Assembly: GCA_012719455.1 (NCBI GenBank)
Contig: JAAYAJ010000040.1
Location: forward strand, 1 to 52,788
Length of the DNA stretch: 52,788 bases
From: Acidobacteriota bacterium
GTDB lineage: Bacteria; Acidobacteriota; UBA6911
Direction: 5' to 3'
Shown: in pieces, positions 9,203 through 17,078 of the stretch
Numbering within the stretch: position 1 is the first letter of the stretch
How the letters are laid out: each line of letters starts with the position of its first letter
Notes under the pieces: model-generated
Told to the model about the DNA's origin: nothing
Databases searched by the model: none
The model's input: only the letters and a program-made list of their open reading frames with translations
Position numbers and translations under genes: made by a program

Positions 9203-9754
9203 ATGGATACCATTAAATATTGTAATCAGTTAGTTGCTAGGCTTGAAACTCTCATGTTTCAGGAACTCTCCGGCATGGCCTACTGGAAGTGCGAGTTCGT
9301 GGGCCCCGACTTCATCCGTGCCCAGAACATCCAGGGGAAAACGGTGCCTGAAATCGTCGAATCCTGCACCAAGGCGATGAAGGAAGCGGGGATCGTGGCC
9401 GACATCTCCTACAAGACCGGCGGCGAGGGGCTCATGCTCAAGCTGAAGGTCAAGGGCTGCATGCACCATGAAAAGGAAGCGCTGGTCAAGGCGGAAGGGG
9501 TGGCCCCCTACATCTGCCCGGTCGCCAACATGGTGCTGGACCAGATCCACGAAAAGCTGAAGTACGAAACCAGCTACCTGTCCAAGATCGCCATCGATCC
9601 GGACCGGAACCTGTGCCTCCTCTACCTGGCCCTGTACGAGACCGCCGACAAGATCGGTTGCGTTTCCGACTGGCTCAAGGATGACGAGGACGCCGAGTGG
9701 CTGAAGGCGCAGCCTTCGCAGATTCTGGCCGCCGAGGACAGGAAAAAGAAGTAG
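9203..9754 (+). CDS. Small Cys-containing protein of unknown function, possibly V4R-like
   Basis: 183 residues, soluble, no signal peptide. I do not recognise it with confidence. Residues 105-125 carry KVKGCMHHEKEAL and YICPVANMVLDQI, a spaced Cys/His arrangement that recalls the C-terminal sensor part of V4R (4-vinyl reductase-like) hydrocarbon-binding domains, but the match is loose. The C-terminus is acidic then lysine-rich. It starts on the base after the nitroreductase stop (AGAGGATC serves as ribosome site inside that gene) and is followed 21 bases later by a strong terminator, so it is the last gene of a two-gene unit and probably works with the flavoprotein. Confidence 0.6.
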   Translation: MDTIKYCNQLVARLETLMFQELSGMAYWKCEFVGPDFIRAQNIQGKTVPEIVESCTKAMKEAGIVADISYKTGGEGLMLKLKVKGCMHHEKEALVKAEGVAPYICPVANMVLDQIHEKLKYETSYLSKIAIDPDRNLCLLYLALYETADKIGCVSDWLKDDEDAEWLKAQPSQILAAEDRKKK

Positions 9755-9775
9755 GCAAATCCCGGTTGGCTTTTG

Positions 9776-9831
9776 GGAGCCTTCCGCGGCGCGCCCGGGA
9801 AGGGTGTGGCGGCGGAAGGCTCCTTTTTTTT
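9776..9831 (+). terminator. Intrinsic terminator after nitroreductase operon
   Basis: Perfect 12-bp stem GGAGCCTTCCGC (9776-9787) with GCGGAAGGCTCC (9812-9823), 24-base loop, followed by eight T residues. Lies between convergent genes; no T run on the minus side, so it acts for the plus strand only. Confidence 0.93.
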
Positions 9832-9843
9832 GGTGTGCCCGAT

Positions 9844-10806
9844 CTAGGCGGACGGCCGGCGCATGACGGCCCGGATCGCCTTGACGATCTTCGCCCGGTC
9901 GGGAAGGACGTACTTCTCCAGCGGCGGGCTGAAGGGGATGGGGACGTCCAGCCCGCACACCCGCGCCGGGGCCGCTTTGAGCCGGGCGAAGGTCGTGCGG
10001 TCCGACGACGCCAGGGCTACGATCTCCGACGCCGCGCTGCAGGTCCGGCAGGCCTCGTCGACTACCACTAGGCGCCCCGTTTTGCGGACCGAGCGGAGGA
10101 TGGCCTGCCGGTCGAGCGGAACCAGCGTCCGGGGGTCGATCACCTCCGTGGATATTTTCCCCTCCAGTTCCACCGCCGCCTCCAGGGCCACGTGCGCCAT
10201 TCGGCCCAGGGCCACCACGGTCACGTCCGACCCCCGCTTGCGGACCGCCGCCTTGCCGAAGGGGAGGAAATACTCCTCCTCCGGCACCTCGCCCTCGCTC
10301 CGGCCCAGCAGGAAAGGCTCGAAGGAGATGACGGGATTAGGGTCGACCAGGGCCGTTTTGAGGAGCCCCTTGACGTCGTAAGGCGTCGTCGGCAGGAGGA
10401 TTTTCAGCCCCGGTACGTTCATGAACATGGAGTAGGGGCTGATGGAGTGTTGCGCGCCCCCGGAAAAGCCCGCGCCCACCGTCATGCGGATCAGGACGGG
10501 GAGCTTCGCCTGGCCGCCGAACATGTAGGTGAGCTTGGCGGCGTGGTTCATGATCTGGTCCAGGGCGACAAAGCCGAAGGTGGCCATCCGGAGGTTGACC
10601 ACCGCTCGGAACCCCGATCCCGCCAGCCCGATGGCCGTACCCACGAAACTGTTTTCCGCGATCGGCGTGACCCTCACCCGTTCCGTCCCGAATTCCTCCG
10701 TGAGGTCGGCCGCCAGGTCGGTGGAGAGGTGGACGCAGCGCGGGTTCTTGCGGAATTCTTCCTGGATGGCCTCGTTCGCCGCCTGGTCATAGGTGATCTT
10801 GCGCAT
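9844..10806 (-). CDS. Thiamine-diphosphate dehydrogenase E1 component, beta subunit
   Basis: 320-residue beta subunit of a 2-oxoacid or acetoin dehydrogenase E1 (PdhB/AcoB type). MRKITYDQAANEAIQEEFRKNP is a standard N-terminus; ENSFVGTAIGLAGSGFRAV, the MFGGQAKLPVLIRMTVGAG loop, SAQHSIS-like GGAQHSIS, and the C-terminal transketolase domain with EVIDPRTLVPLD are all present. GAGGGAAGC precedes the ATG at 10806. Sixteen bases separate it from the alpha subunit stop. No E2 or E3 gene follows: it is the last gene of the minus-strand unit and the next gene is convergent. Confidence 0.92.
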   Translation of the reverse strand: MRKITYDQAANEAIQEEFRKNPRCVHLSTDLAADLTEEFGTERVRVTPIAENSFVGTAIGLAGSGFRAVVNLRMATFGFVALDQIMNHAAKLTYMFGGQAKLPVLIRMTVGAGFSGGAQHSISPYSMFMNVPGLKILLPTTPYDVKGLLKTALVDPNPVISFEPFLLGRSEGEVPEEEYFLPFGKAAVRKRGSDVTVVALGRMAHVALEAAVELEGKISTEVIDPRTLVPLDRQAILRSVRKTGRLVVVDEACRTCSAASEIVALASSDRTTFARLKAAPARVCGLDVPIPFSPPLEKYVLPDRAKIVKAIRAVMRRPSA

Positions 10807-10822
10807 GCTTCCCTCGCTCGGT

Positions 10823-11788
10823 TTAAGAGGAATAGACGTCGTGTAACGCGTCCTGCGGTTGCGGGTAGGGGCTGCTGAGGGCGAAATCATGTGCCGCGTC
10901 GACCTGCCGCATGATCTTTTCGTCGATCGCGCGGAGCTTCGCGGGTGAGAGCACGCCGCGGTTGCGCAGCTTCTTCTCCATGGCCGCCACCGGGCATTTC
11001 CTCTTCCACTCCTCCAGTTCCCCGGCGGGGCGGAGGTCCTCCAGCTGCTGCGAAAGGAAATGCTTGTGCCAGCGATAGGTGCGGCATTCCAGGAAGAAGG
11101 GGCCCTCCCCCTTGCGGATCCCGGCGACGGCGGCGCCCGCGGCGCGGTAGACCTCCTCCACGTCGTTGCCGAAAATCACCCGGGCGGGGATGTTGTGCGC
11201 CTTGGGGATCCGGGAGATCTCCCCGGCGGCCATGGCGTAGGCGGCCGGGGTGTTGACCCCGTACTGGTTGTTCTCGCACACGAACAGGAGCGGCAGCTTC
11301 CAGATCCCCGCCAGGTTCAGGGCTTCGTGGAATTCCCCCTCGTTGCAGGCCCCGTCACCGAAGAACACCGCGGCGATGTCCCCTTTCCCCTCCAGTTGTG
11401 CGGCGAAAGCGGCCCCGGTGGAGATCGGCAAGCCGGCGCCCACGATGCCGTCCGCCCCCAGCATCCCCACGCTGAAGTCGGCGATGTGCATCGATCCCCC
11501 CTTCCCCTTGCAGTACCCGGTCTTCTTGCCGTAGATTTCGGCCATCATCCGCTTCAGGTCGGCCCCCTTGGCGATGCAGTGGCCGTGCCCTCGGTGGTGG
11601 CTGACGATGCGGTCCCGCCGCCTCAGGTGCCGGCACACGCCGGCGGCGATGGCCTCCTGCCCTATGTAGGAGTGGACGAATCCCGGGATATTCCCGGCGG
11701 AAACCTCCCGGACGAGGCGCTCCTCGAAGCGGCGGATCGTCAGCATGGTGGTGTAGAGTTCGATCAGGACCTTGTCGTCGGGCTGCAC
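10823..11788 (-). CDS. Thiamine-diphosphate dehydrogenase E1 component, alpha subunit
   Basis: 321-residue E1 alpha subunit (PdhA/AcoA type), which binds thiamine diphosphate and decarboxylates a 2-oxoacid or cleaves acetoin. Residues 8-30 TTMLTIRRFEERL and 40-60 SYIGQEAIAAGVC are signatures. GDGACNEGEFHEALNLAGIWKLPLLFVCENNQYG contains the GDG...NN thiamine-diphosphate/Mg motif with normal spacing (stated here in pieces: GDGACNEG then CENNQYG). Starts with GTG at 11788, with GGGGAG six bases upstream. Length matches acetoin-type E1 alpha rather than long mitochondrial-type forms. The upstream TIM-barrel gene ends 14 bases before. Confidence 0.92.
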   Translation of the reverse strand: MQPDDKVLIELYTTMLTIRRFEERLVREVSAGNIPGFVHSYIGQEAIAAGVCRHLRRRDRIVSHHRGHGHCIAKGADLKRMMAEIYGKKTGYCKGKGGSMHIADFSVGMLGADGIVGAGLPISTGAAFAAQLEGKGDIAAVFFGDGACNEGEFHEALNLAGIWKLPLLFVCENNQYGVNTPAAYAMAAGEISRIPKAHNIPARVIFGNDVEEVYRAAGAAVAGIRKGEGPFFLECRTYRWHKHFLSQQLEDLRPAGELEEWKRKCPVAAMEKKLRNRGVLSPAKLRAIDEKIMRQVDAAHDFALSSPYPQPQDALHDVYSS

Positions 11789-11802
11789 GGAATCTCCCCT
11801 TT

Positions 11803-12645
11803 TCAGAAATGCGCGATCGTGGTGTCGAAGGCGCGCGCCGCCGCCTCTTCGAGGGGCAGGGCCCGCATTTCATGGCTCAGGACCTCGATCCCCCAGGGGC
11901 CGTCGTACCCCGCCGCGAGGATCCGGCGGATGAATCCCCTGATGTCGAATTCCCCCTCCCCGCAAAGCCTGCGGTGGTTGATGGTGTCCTCGTGCAGGCT
12001 CCAGGGGCAGGTGAGCGTCCCGTCGTTGATCTCGACCCCCAGGAGAAAGCGGGAGGGGATACGGGCGACCTTCTCGTAGGGGATCCCCAGCTTGACGATG
12101 TGCCACAGGTCGATCATGATGCCGCCGTTCTCCCGGTCCGCTCCCGTGACCATCTCCAGGGTTTCGGGCAGCGTCTTGATCATGGCGTCGACGATGAGCT
12201 CGAACAGGATGCGGGTCCCGTAGTCGCGCGCGTCGTCGCACAGGGCGGCAAAGGATTCGATCAGCCGGGGCATGGGCGTAACCTGGGAATCGAAGTCACC
12301 CGCCTTGATGTGGCGGGCGCCCAGCGCCTCCGCAGCCTCGAGCAGCAGGTGCTTGACCCGGTCCGACTCCTTTTTCTTTTCTCCCTCCAGGAACCAGTCG
12401 GAAATGAACTCCAGCTCGACGTGGCGGATGTTGTTGTCGTCGAGGATATGCCGCATTTCCCGGAGCGAGCGGCGCTCGAGGGTGTGCTCGAGGTCCGCCT
12501 CCTTCAGGCCGATCCCCGCGAACCCCGCCCGCGCCGCGGCTTCCACCCGGTCCCGGAAATCGAAGGGGCTGAATTCCTGCTCCGAATGGGGATGAACGTT
12601 CCCTGCGATCGTCCAGTAGGACGCGATTAGATCGACCTTTCCCAT
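11803..12645 (-). CDS. Sugar phosphate isomerase/epimerase-like TIM barrel
   Basis: 280-residue AP-endonuclease-2-type TIM barrel (IolE/hydroxypyruvate-isomerase superfamily). FRDRVEAAARAGFAGIGLKEADLEH is the typical first strand-helix; metal ligands are suggested by ELEFISDWF, HIKAGDFDSQ, IMIDLWHIVKLG and GVEINDG. AAGGAGAG stands eight bases before the ATG at 12645. Upstream in-frame codons to 12879 have no ribosome site. Followed at 14 bases by the E1 alpha gene, so its product may supply or use the E1 substrate. Precise reaction not recognisable. Confidence 0.85.
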   Translation of the reverse strand: MGKVDLIASYWTIAGNVHPHSEQEFSPFDFRDRVEAAARAGFAGIGLKEADLEHTLERRSLREMRHILDDNNIRHVELEFISDWFLEGEKKKESDRVKHLLLEAAEALGARHIKAGDFDSQVTPMPRLIESFAALCDDARDYGTRILFELIVDAMIKTLPETLEMVTGADRENGGIMIDLWHIVKLGIPYEKVARIPSRFLLGVEINDGTLTCPWSLHEDTINHRRLCGEGEFDIRGFIRRILAAGYDGPWGIEVLSHEMRALPLEEAAARAFDTTIAHF

Positions 12646-12770
12646 GCGCGCACTCTCCTTGCCAAACCCGCCCCATCCTATGCGAACGCGCCCCGGGGAG
12701 TCAATTGCGTTGGGGGCGGCCCCGGTCCGGGAGCCGCGTTGCCAGGCGTCGTCCAAGGCGGGGGTGTGAG

Positions 12771-14069
12771 TCAGGGGCAGCGCAGCACGCCCCGGGCCCA
12801 CAGGCAATGGCCGCACACGGGGAACGGGTTGCCGTGGCAATCGGTCTCGTTCCCCTCGGCGAATTCGCATCCACAGCAATCGATGCAGGGTGAAAACTCG
12901 AAAGTCCTCACCCGCTGCCTGAAAGCGGCGTAATCGGGCTGGCGCCAGATCGACCCCAGGGAGTGTTCCGCCAGGTTCCCGTATTCGCAGCGCCGGAAAG
13001 TCTTTTTCCAGTCCCGGATGTAACAGGTATAGGAGTGCAGCAGCGGCGGGCAGGGGCTGACCCCGCCGTGGCAGGATACCGCCAGGCTCCCGGGCCGGAT
13101 GAAGGGGCAGTAGTTATTGCGCTGGCCCAGGTTGAGGTCGAGGTAGCTCAGGTTCGCCTGCTGGCGGGCCACGGCGGCCACGGCTTCTAGGGTTTCCCGG
13201 CTCCAGTCCATCCGGGGGAGAATCCAGAGCGGGTTGCGCGGGTCCCCCCCGGACTCGTGGCTGGTGGGGGACAGGTCGTAGAGGACCTGGTCCTGGAGTT
13301 CGGGCGCGTAGGGCAGCACGTTCGAGACCAGGATGAAGGAAGCCCTGATCTTTTTGGCGATCTCCTGGAGCCCGGGCAGTTCGTGGATGTTGCTCTTCAT
13401 CGCCACGAACTCGATCCCGATCCGCACCGGCGCCGGCGGCATGGAATCGAGCACGTCCTCCAGGGGGTAGATGTAATCCGCCATCTCGATGGGGGGCGAG
13501 GGCTCCCCGGCCACTTCCCGGAGCCACGCCATGGTTTCCTCTTTCACCCCCCTTCCGGCGCCGGGGGGCGTGGTGTGCTTCACCAGGCTCCAGAGGTAGA
13601 GGGTGCGGACATTGCCCACGATCCGGTCGAGTGACGCCCCGGGCCGGATGGCGCCGTGCGAAGGGTCCGAGGTCCCGTCAATGGAGACGGTGACCTGGTC
13701 CAGGCCGGCATCCACCAGTTGTTCCGCCAGCGCCGAGGTCAGGAGCATCGCGTTGGTCGTCATCTCCGTCCGCAATCCGCTGTCGTGGGCCAGCCGGATC
13801 ATGTCGGGGAAGCGGGGGTGCAGGAGCGGCTCCCCGAAGCCGGCGAAGGCGATCGTTTCCGCCTCCGGGAAGTCAGCCAGCCCCTCGATCAGGTTCCGGT
13901 ATGCGGGCCAGGACAAATCCTCGAACGATTCGTCCCAGGAGTGGCGGATGCAAGTGACGCAACTGAGGTTGCAGCGGTTGGTGGGTTCTACGTAGATCTT
14001 GGTCAGGGGATCGGAGGCGCGGTCCGCCGGGGCGGGGGGCGCGGCGCCGCCGGGTCTCTCGTCGTTCAT
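12771..14069 (-). CDS. Radical SAM/SPASM protein, likely tungsten-cofactor oxidoreductase maturase
   Basis: 432-residue radical SAM enzyme. EPTNRCNLSCVTC gives the CxxxCxxC cluster motif at Cys33, Cys37 and Cys40, and AFAGFGEPLLHP is the GGE-equivalent SAM motif. The C-terminal third is rich in Cys (SCHGGVSPCPPLLHSYTCYI, then SPCIDCCGCEFAEGNETDC and CGHC), as in SPASM auxiliary-cluster domains. Position next to an AOR-family oxidoreductase and a MoaD-like protein matches the known family of radical SAM maturases linked to tungsten-cofactor oxidoreductases; that link is from context plus family resemblance. Has 103 bases after the MoaD-like gene. A short Ala/Pro-rich N-terminal extension (residues 1-20) precedes the core. 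Confidence 0.85.
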   Translation of the reverse strand: MNDERPGGAAPPAPADRASDPLTKIYVEPTNRCNLSCVTCIRHSWDESFEDLSWPAYRNLIEGLADFPEAETIAFAGFGEPLLHPRFPDMIRLAHDSGLRTEMTTNAMLLTSALAEQLVDAGLDQVTVSIDGTSDPSHGAIRPGASLDRIVGNVRTLYLWSLVKHTTPPGAGRGVKEETMAWLREVAGEPSPPIEMADYIYPLEDVLDSMPPAPVRIGIEFVAMKSNIHELPGLQEIAKKIRASFILVSNVLPYAPELQDQVLYDLSPTSHESGGDPRNPLWILPRMDWSRETLEAVAAVARQQANLSYLDLNLGQRNNYCPFIRPGSLAVSCHGGVSPCPPLLHSYTCYIRDWKKTFRRCEYGNLAEHSLGSIWRQPDYAAFRQRVRTFEFSPCIDCCGCEFAEGNETDCHGNPFPVCGHCLWARGVLRCP

Positions 14070-14172
14070 CTCTTTGTGGGTTCCTTCGGTGGATGGCGGA
14101 CAATCCGCCCGGACGGGCCCCGTTCGGGCCGCTTCCCGTCGGCAGGACCGGCGAAAAGCGGCCCACGGAGGG

Positions 14173-14397
14173 TCAGCCCCCCTCCATGTGGGGGTAGAGC
14201 TGGACGAAGTCGCCGTCCCTGACGACGCTGTCCAGGGGGGCCCAGACGCCGTTGATGAGCAGCATACCCACGCTGTCGGGGGGGAAGCCGAGCCGGGCTT
14301 CGAGCTCCGGCAGGGTCAGGGATGCGCCGATATCGAGCGTTTCCCGGTTCTTGCCCGCCATTTCCGCCAGCATCAGGTTGTATTCCAACTCGATCAT
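14173..14397 (-). CDS. MoaD/ThiS-like sulfur carrier
   Basis: 74-residue beta-grasp protein of the MoaD/ThiS family. MIELEYNLMLAEMAGK resembles the first strand, LLINGVWAPLDSVVRDGDFVQLYPHMEGG the end, and the mature C-terminal Gly-Gly is intact, so it can be adenylated by an E1-like enzyme and carry thiocarboxylate. It sits 10 bases after the AOR-family gene and upstream of the radical SAM maturase; together with the MoeB/ThiF-like gene at 16191 it suggests a dedicated pterin-cofactor supply for this one enzyme. Length is normal. Confidence 0.88.
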   Translation of the reverse strand: MIELEYNLMLAEMAGKNRETLDIGASLTLPELEARLGFPPDSVGMLLINGVWAPLDSVVRDGDFVQLYPHMEGG

Positions 14398-14407
14398 CGA
14401 GGTTTCC

Positions 14408-16123
14408 CTAGCGCAGTACCCCCTTCTGCATCTCCGCGTCGGAGAGATCGAACACCGAATTGTTGGGAGGCAATGGAATACGGTACATGTACTCCGGCAG
14501 CTTGTCCTGGGAAGGAGCGATGCCGGCCTTGACGTTGAACTCGTACTCCAGGCGCGCGGTCTCGTGCCCCTGCTCCCAGAACTCCTCCACCGTCATCTTG
14601 TCACCGCAGATGCCGTAGATGAACCGGGGGAAGAGCTCCGGTTTCTTGAACAGGTAGGACCGGACGAAGATGCAGAAGCCCGTGGTCTCGAGCCCCGCCA
14701 TCTGCAGCTGGGTCTTGCGGGACAGGTCCCCCTGGCCTTCGGTGGCCAGGGGCGGCATGGTGGCGCGCGCCCCGTAGAGGTTGCCCATGGTGTGGTCGGC
14801 CCCCATGGGGTTCATGGCGAAGGTGACGCCGTTCCCCTTCAGGGCGCGGGGGTCGTAGGCGGGCATCGCCTGCCCCTTGGTCATCGGCAGGTCGTTGATC
14901 CCAAGCACTTCCCCCGTGATCTTGACGCCGTTGCCGATTACGCGTCCCAGCGGCGTGGCGGCTTCGACCTCGGCCAGCAGCTTCATGAAGCTCTCTTCGT
15001 TGCCGAACTCGGCCAGGCCCGCTTCCGCGGCCACTCCCAGGGCGGCCCCGATCTCGATGGCGTCCTGCCCCAGGTCGTTCACCTTGTCGTTGAGGTGGGC
15101 GATACTGTCGAGGCTCCCGAGGCACAGGTTGGAGCCGAGGAGCGACAGGTTTTCGTACTGGAGGGTGGAGCAGATGGCATTGCCGTTCTCGTCGGGGAAG
15201 ACCGAGAGGCACTTGATCATGCAGCCGTTCATGCACGACTGGCCGGTTTTGCCGTCGCCGCCGCGGGCGCGGATGAGTTCGACCAACTTCTCGCCGCCGA
15301 TTTCAGTGTGAAAGTCGAAGGCTCCCAGGGTGAAATTGCGTGTAGGGCACAGGCCCAGCTCGTTGACGATCTTGAACATGCCGGAGGTGCCGTAGGTCTG
15401 GTTGGACTTCTTGATGGTGGGCATGGCGTCGATGAGCATCTGGTGGAAGTCCTTGGCGGCCTCGTTGAAGGCGGCCTTGTCGAAGTATTCCACCTTGGAA
15501 ATCTTGGCCGGGACGATGACGATGGCCTTCAGCCGCTTGCTCCCCATCACGGCGCCCATGCCGCCGCGCGCCGCGAAGCGCATCTCCCCGCGTGGGGCGG
15601 CGACGGCGACGCCGGCGCCGCGCATCAAGCGTTCGCCGGTGGGGCCGTTGCAGATGACGCCGGCCTTTTCGCCGAAGCGCGCCCGCAGCGTCTTGAAGGT
15701 GTCGCGCACCCCCAGGTACTCGAGCTCGTTCATGGCTTCGAGCCGGATTCCCTCGTCGGAAATCACCAGCACGTAGCTGTTGCGGTCGTCAGCGGCGGGC
15801 AGCCGTTCAATGATGACGGCCCGGATGTTGTGGCGCGCCAGGTCGTTCCCCGCCGTGCCGCCCGCGTTGGCTTCCTTGATCCCCTGGGTGAGCGGGCTCT
15901 TTCCCCCCACGGAGAGCCGGCCGGAGCTGGAGAGCAGGGTGCCGCCCAGCAGGCCGGTGCAGAAGATGAGCTTGTTGTGGATCCCAAGGGGCTCGCAGGT
16001 CGGGTCGACCTCGTCGGTGAGAAAGCGGGCGATAAAAGCGCGGCCGCCGTAGCGGTTGTATTTCCCGGCGTCCTCCTGGGTGATTTCCTTGGTTTCCATG
16101 TCGACTCTGATGATTTTCGTCAT
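14408..16123 (-). CDS. aor: Aldehyde:ferredoxin oxidoreductase family (tungsten/molybdenum bis-pterin enzyme)
   Basis: 571-residue AOR-family enzyme, cytoplasmic, oxidising aldehydes to acids with ferredoxin (or a related reaction). The N-terminal domain shows YGGRAFIARFL, GLLGGTLLSSSGRLSVGGKSP and GNDLARHNIRAVII, all AOR-N signatures, and RFAARGGMGAVMGSKRLKAI. The 4Fe-4S ligands appear as CMNGCMIKC near the middle and a Cys in the TTGFCIF segment; NPMGADHTMGN resembles the (D)PxGADHT pterin motif. Start taken at the ATG at 16123 with GGAG 11 bases before; a TTG six codons upstream is possible. Family includes BamB-type benzoyl-CoA reductase subunits, but the lack of partner subunits and the presence of the maturation set favour a simple AOR. 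Substrate unknown. Confidence 0.9.
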   Translation of the reverse strand: MTKIIRVDMETKEITQEDAGKYNRYGGRAFIARFLTDEVDPTCEPLGIHNKLIFCTGLLGGTLLSSSGRLSVGGKSPLTQGIKEANAGGTAGNDLARHNIRAVIIERLPAADDRNSYVLVISDEGIRLEAMNELEYLGVRDTFKTLRARFGEKAGVICNGPTGERLMRGAGVAVAAPRGEMRFAARGGMGAVMGSKRLKAIVIVPAKISKVEYFDKAAFNEAAKDFHQMLIDAMPTIKKSNQTYGTSGMFKIVNELGLCPTRNFTLGAFDFHTEIGGEKLVELIRARGGDGKTGQSCMNGCMIKCLSVFPDENGNAICSTLQYENLSLLGSNLCLGSLDSIAHLNDKVNDLGQDAIEIGAALGVAAEAGLAEFGNEESFMKLLAEVEAATPLGRVIGNGVKITGEVLGINDLPMTKGQAMPAYDPRALKGNGVTFAMNPMGADHTMGNLYGARATMPPLATEGQGDLSRKTQLQMAGLETTGFCIFVRSYLFKKPELFPRFIYGICGDKMTVEEFWEQGHETARLEYEFNVKAGIAPSQDKLPEYMYRIPLPPNNSVFDLSDAEMQKGVLR

Positions 16124-16190
16124 AAAGGATGTCTCCAACAAAGAAATGATTCCGGTATGGACACGATCGCTTCACGGCCTCCGTCAGCCC

Positions 16191-16928
16191 TCAGGATGAC
16201 GCGGCCTCCCCGCGGTTTCCGCACGTGGGGCAATCGGGACGCCGCCCTGCGACCAGGGGCGACAGCGTCCATGCGGAGCCGTCAAACAACATCAATCTCC
16301 CCGCCGGGCCCGGGCGTCCCAGCAACATCTGGAGCACCGCCAGGGCCTCCATGGAGCCTATGACGCCCGCCATGGGGCCCAGGGACACCGGCGCCCTTCC
16401 TCCGGGCTTCCGCTTTTCGAACCAGCACGAAAGGCAGGGCGTACTGCCCGGCACAACGGTTGTGACATACCCGCCCCAGCCGTCGATGCCGCCGTCCACC
16501 AGCGGTCTGCCCGCCGCGACACAGAGGCGGTTGGCCAGCAGCCGGGTTTCCCGGTTGTCCAGGGCCAGCGCCACGAGGTCGCTCCCGGCCACCAGCGCCG
16601 GGCCGTTCTCCCCGGTGAAACGCGCCGCGATGGGCGTCAGCCGCACCGTGCGGTTCAGCGCCGCGAGCCGCTCCGCCGCTTGCCCGGCCTTCGGGCGACA
16701 CAGGTCATTCTCCGCGTAGAGGATCTGGCGGTTCAGGTTGCTTTCCGCCACCCGGTCCTCGTCCACGAAGGTCAGGGTCCCGACTCCGGCTGCAGCCAGG
16801 TAGAAGAGCAGGGGGGAACCCAACCCCCCGGCGCCCACCACCAGGACCCGGGCGCGCGCGAGCTTTTCCTGGCCCTCCGCCCCAAGCAGCGCGAGCTGCC
16901 TGGCGTAGCGTTCCCCGCTCTGCGTCAT
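16191..16928 (-). CDS. MoeB/ThiF/HesA-family E1-like adenylyltransferase
   Basis: 245 residues, ATP-dependent activation of a ubiquitin-like sulfur carrier. VLVVGAGGLGSPLLFYLAAAG is the nucleotide-binding loop, FVDEDRVAESNLNRQILY the second conserved segment, and LALDNRETR the third. The zinc CxxC pairs are CLSCW and CPTCG near the C-terminus. A rhodanese domain, as seen in some MoeBR-type E1s, is absent. First gene of the probable AOR operon; 67 bases before the AOR start. The likely partner is the MoaD-like protein at 14173. GTGAGG lies just upstream of the ATG. Confidence 0.9.
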   Translation of the reverse strand: MTQSGERYARQLALLGAEGQEKLARARVLVVGAGGLGSPLLFYLAAAGVGTLTFVDEDRVAESNLNRQILYAENDLCRPKAGQAAERLAALNRTVRLTPIAARFTGENGPALVAGSDLVALALDNRETRLLANRLCVAAGRPLVDGGIDGWGGYVTTVVPGSTPCLSCWFEKRKPGGRAPVSLGPMAGVIGSMEALAVLQMLLGRPGPAGRLMLFDGSAWTLSPLVAGRRPDCPTCGNRGEAASS

Positions 16929-16962
16929 AGCCTCACGCCCACCGCGACCTCACGAACTTACC

Positions 16963-16990
16963 ATTATAACTCAGGTTCCGCTATATGCCA
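16963..16990 (-). promoter_or_regulatory. Sigma-70 promoter for the AOR maturation operon
   Basis: On the minus strand TATAAT (16968-16963) is a consensus -10; TGGCAT (16990-16985) is a weak -35 with a 16-base spacer. It is 35 bases upstream of the MoeB-like ATG, in an otherwise G/C-rich area. Confidence 0.55.
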
Positions 16991-17078
16991 TGCCAATAGC
17001 TTCCCTACTGGATTGGTTTTTGGGTGTTGGTGCCGCTGCCGGACGGATGTGAGTGCATGGAGTGGATGACCCCGGGAT

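Noticed and set aside
9776-9831. Bidirectional terminator serving the E1 beta gene as well
   Set aside because: On the minus strand the stem is followed by CAAAA, without a T run.
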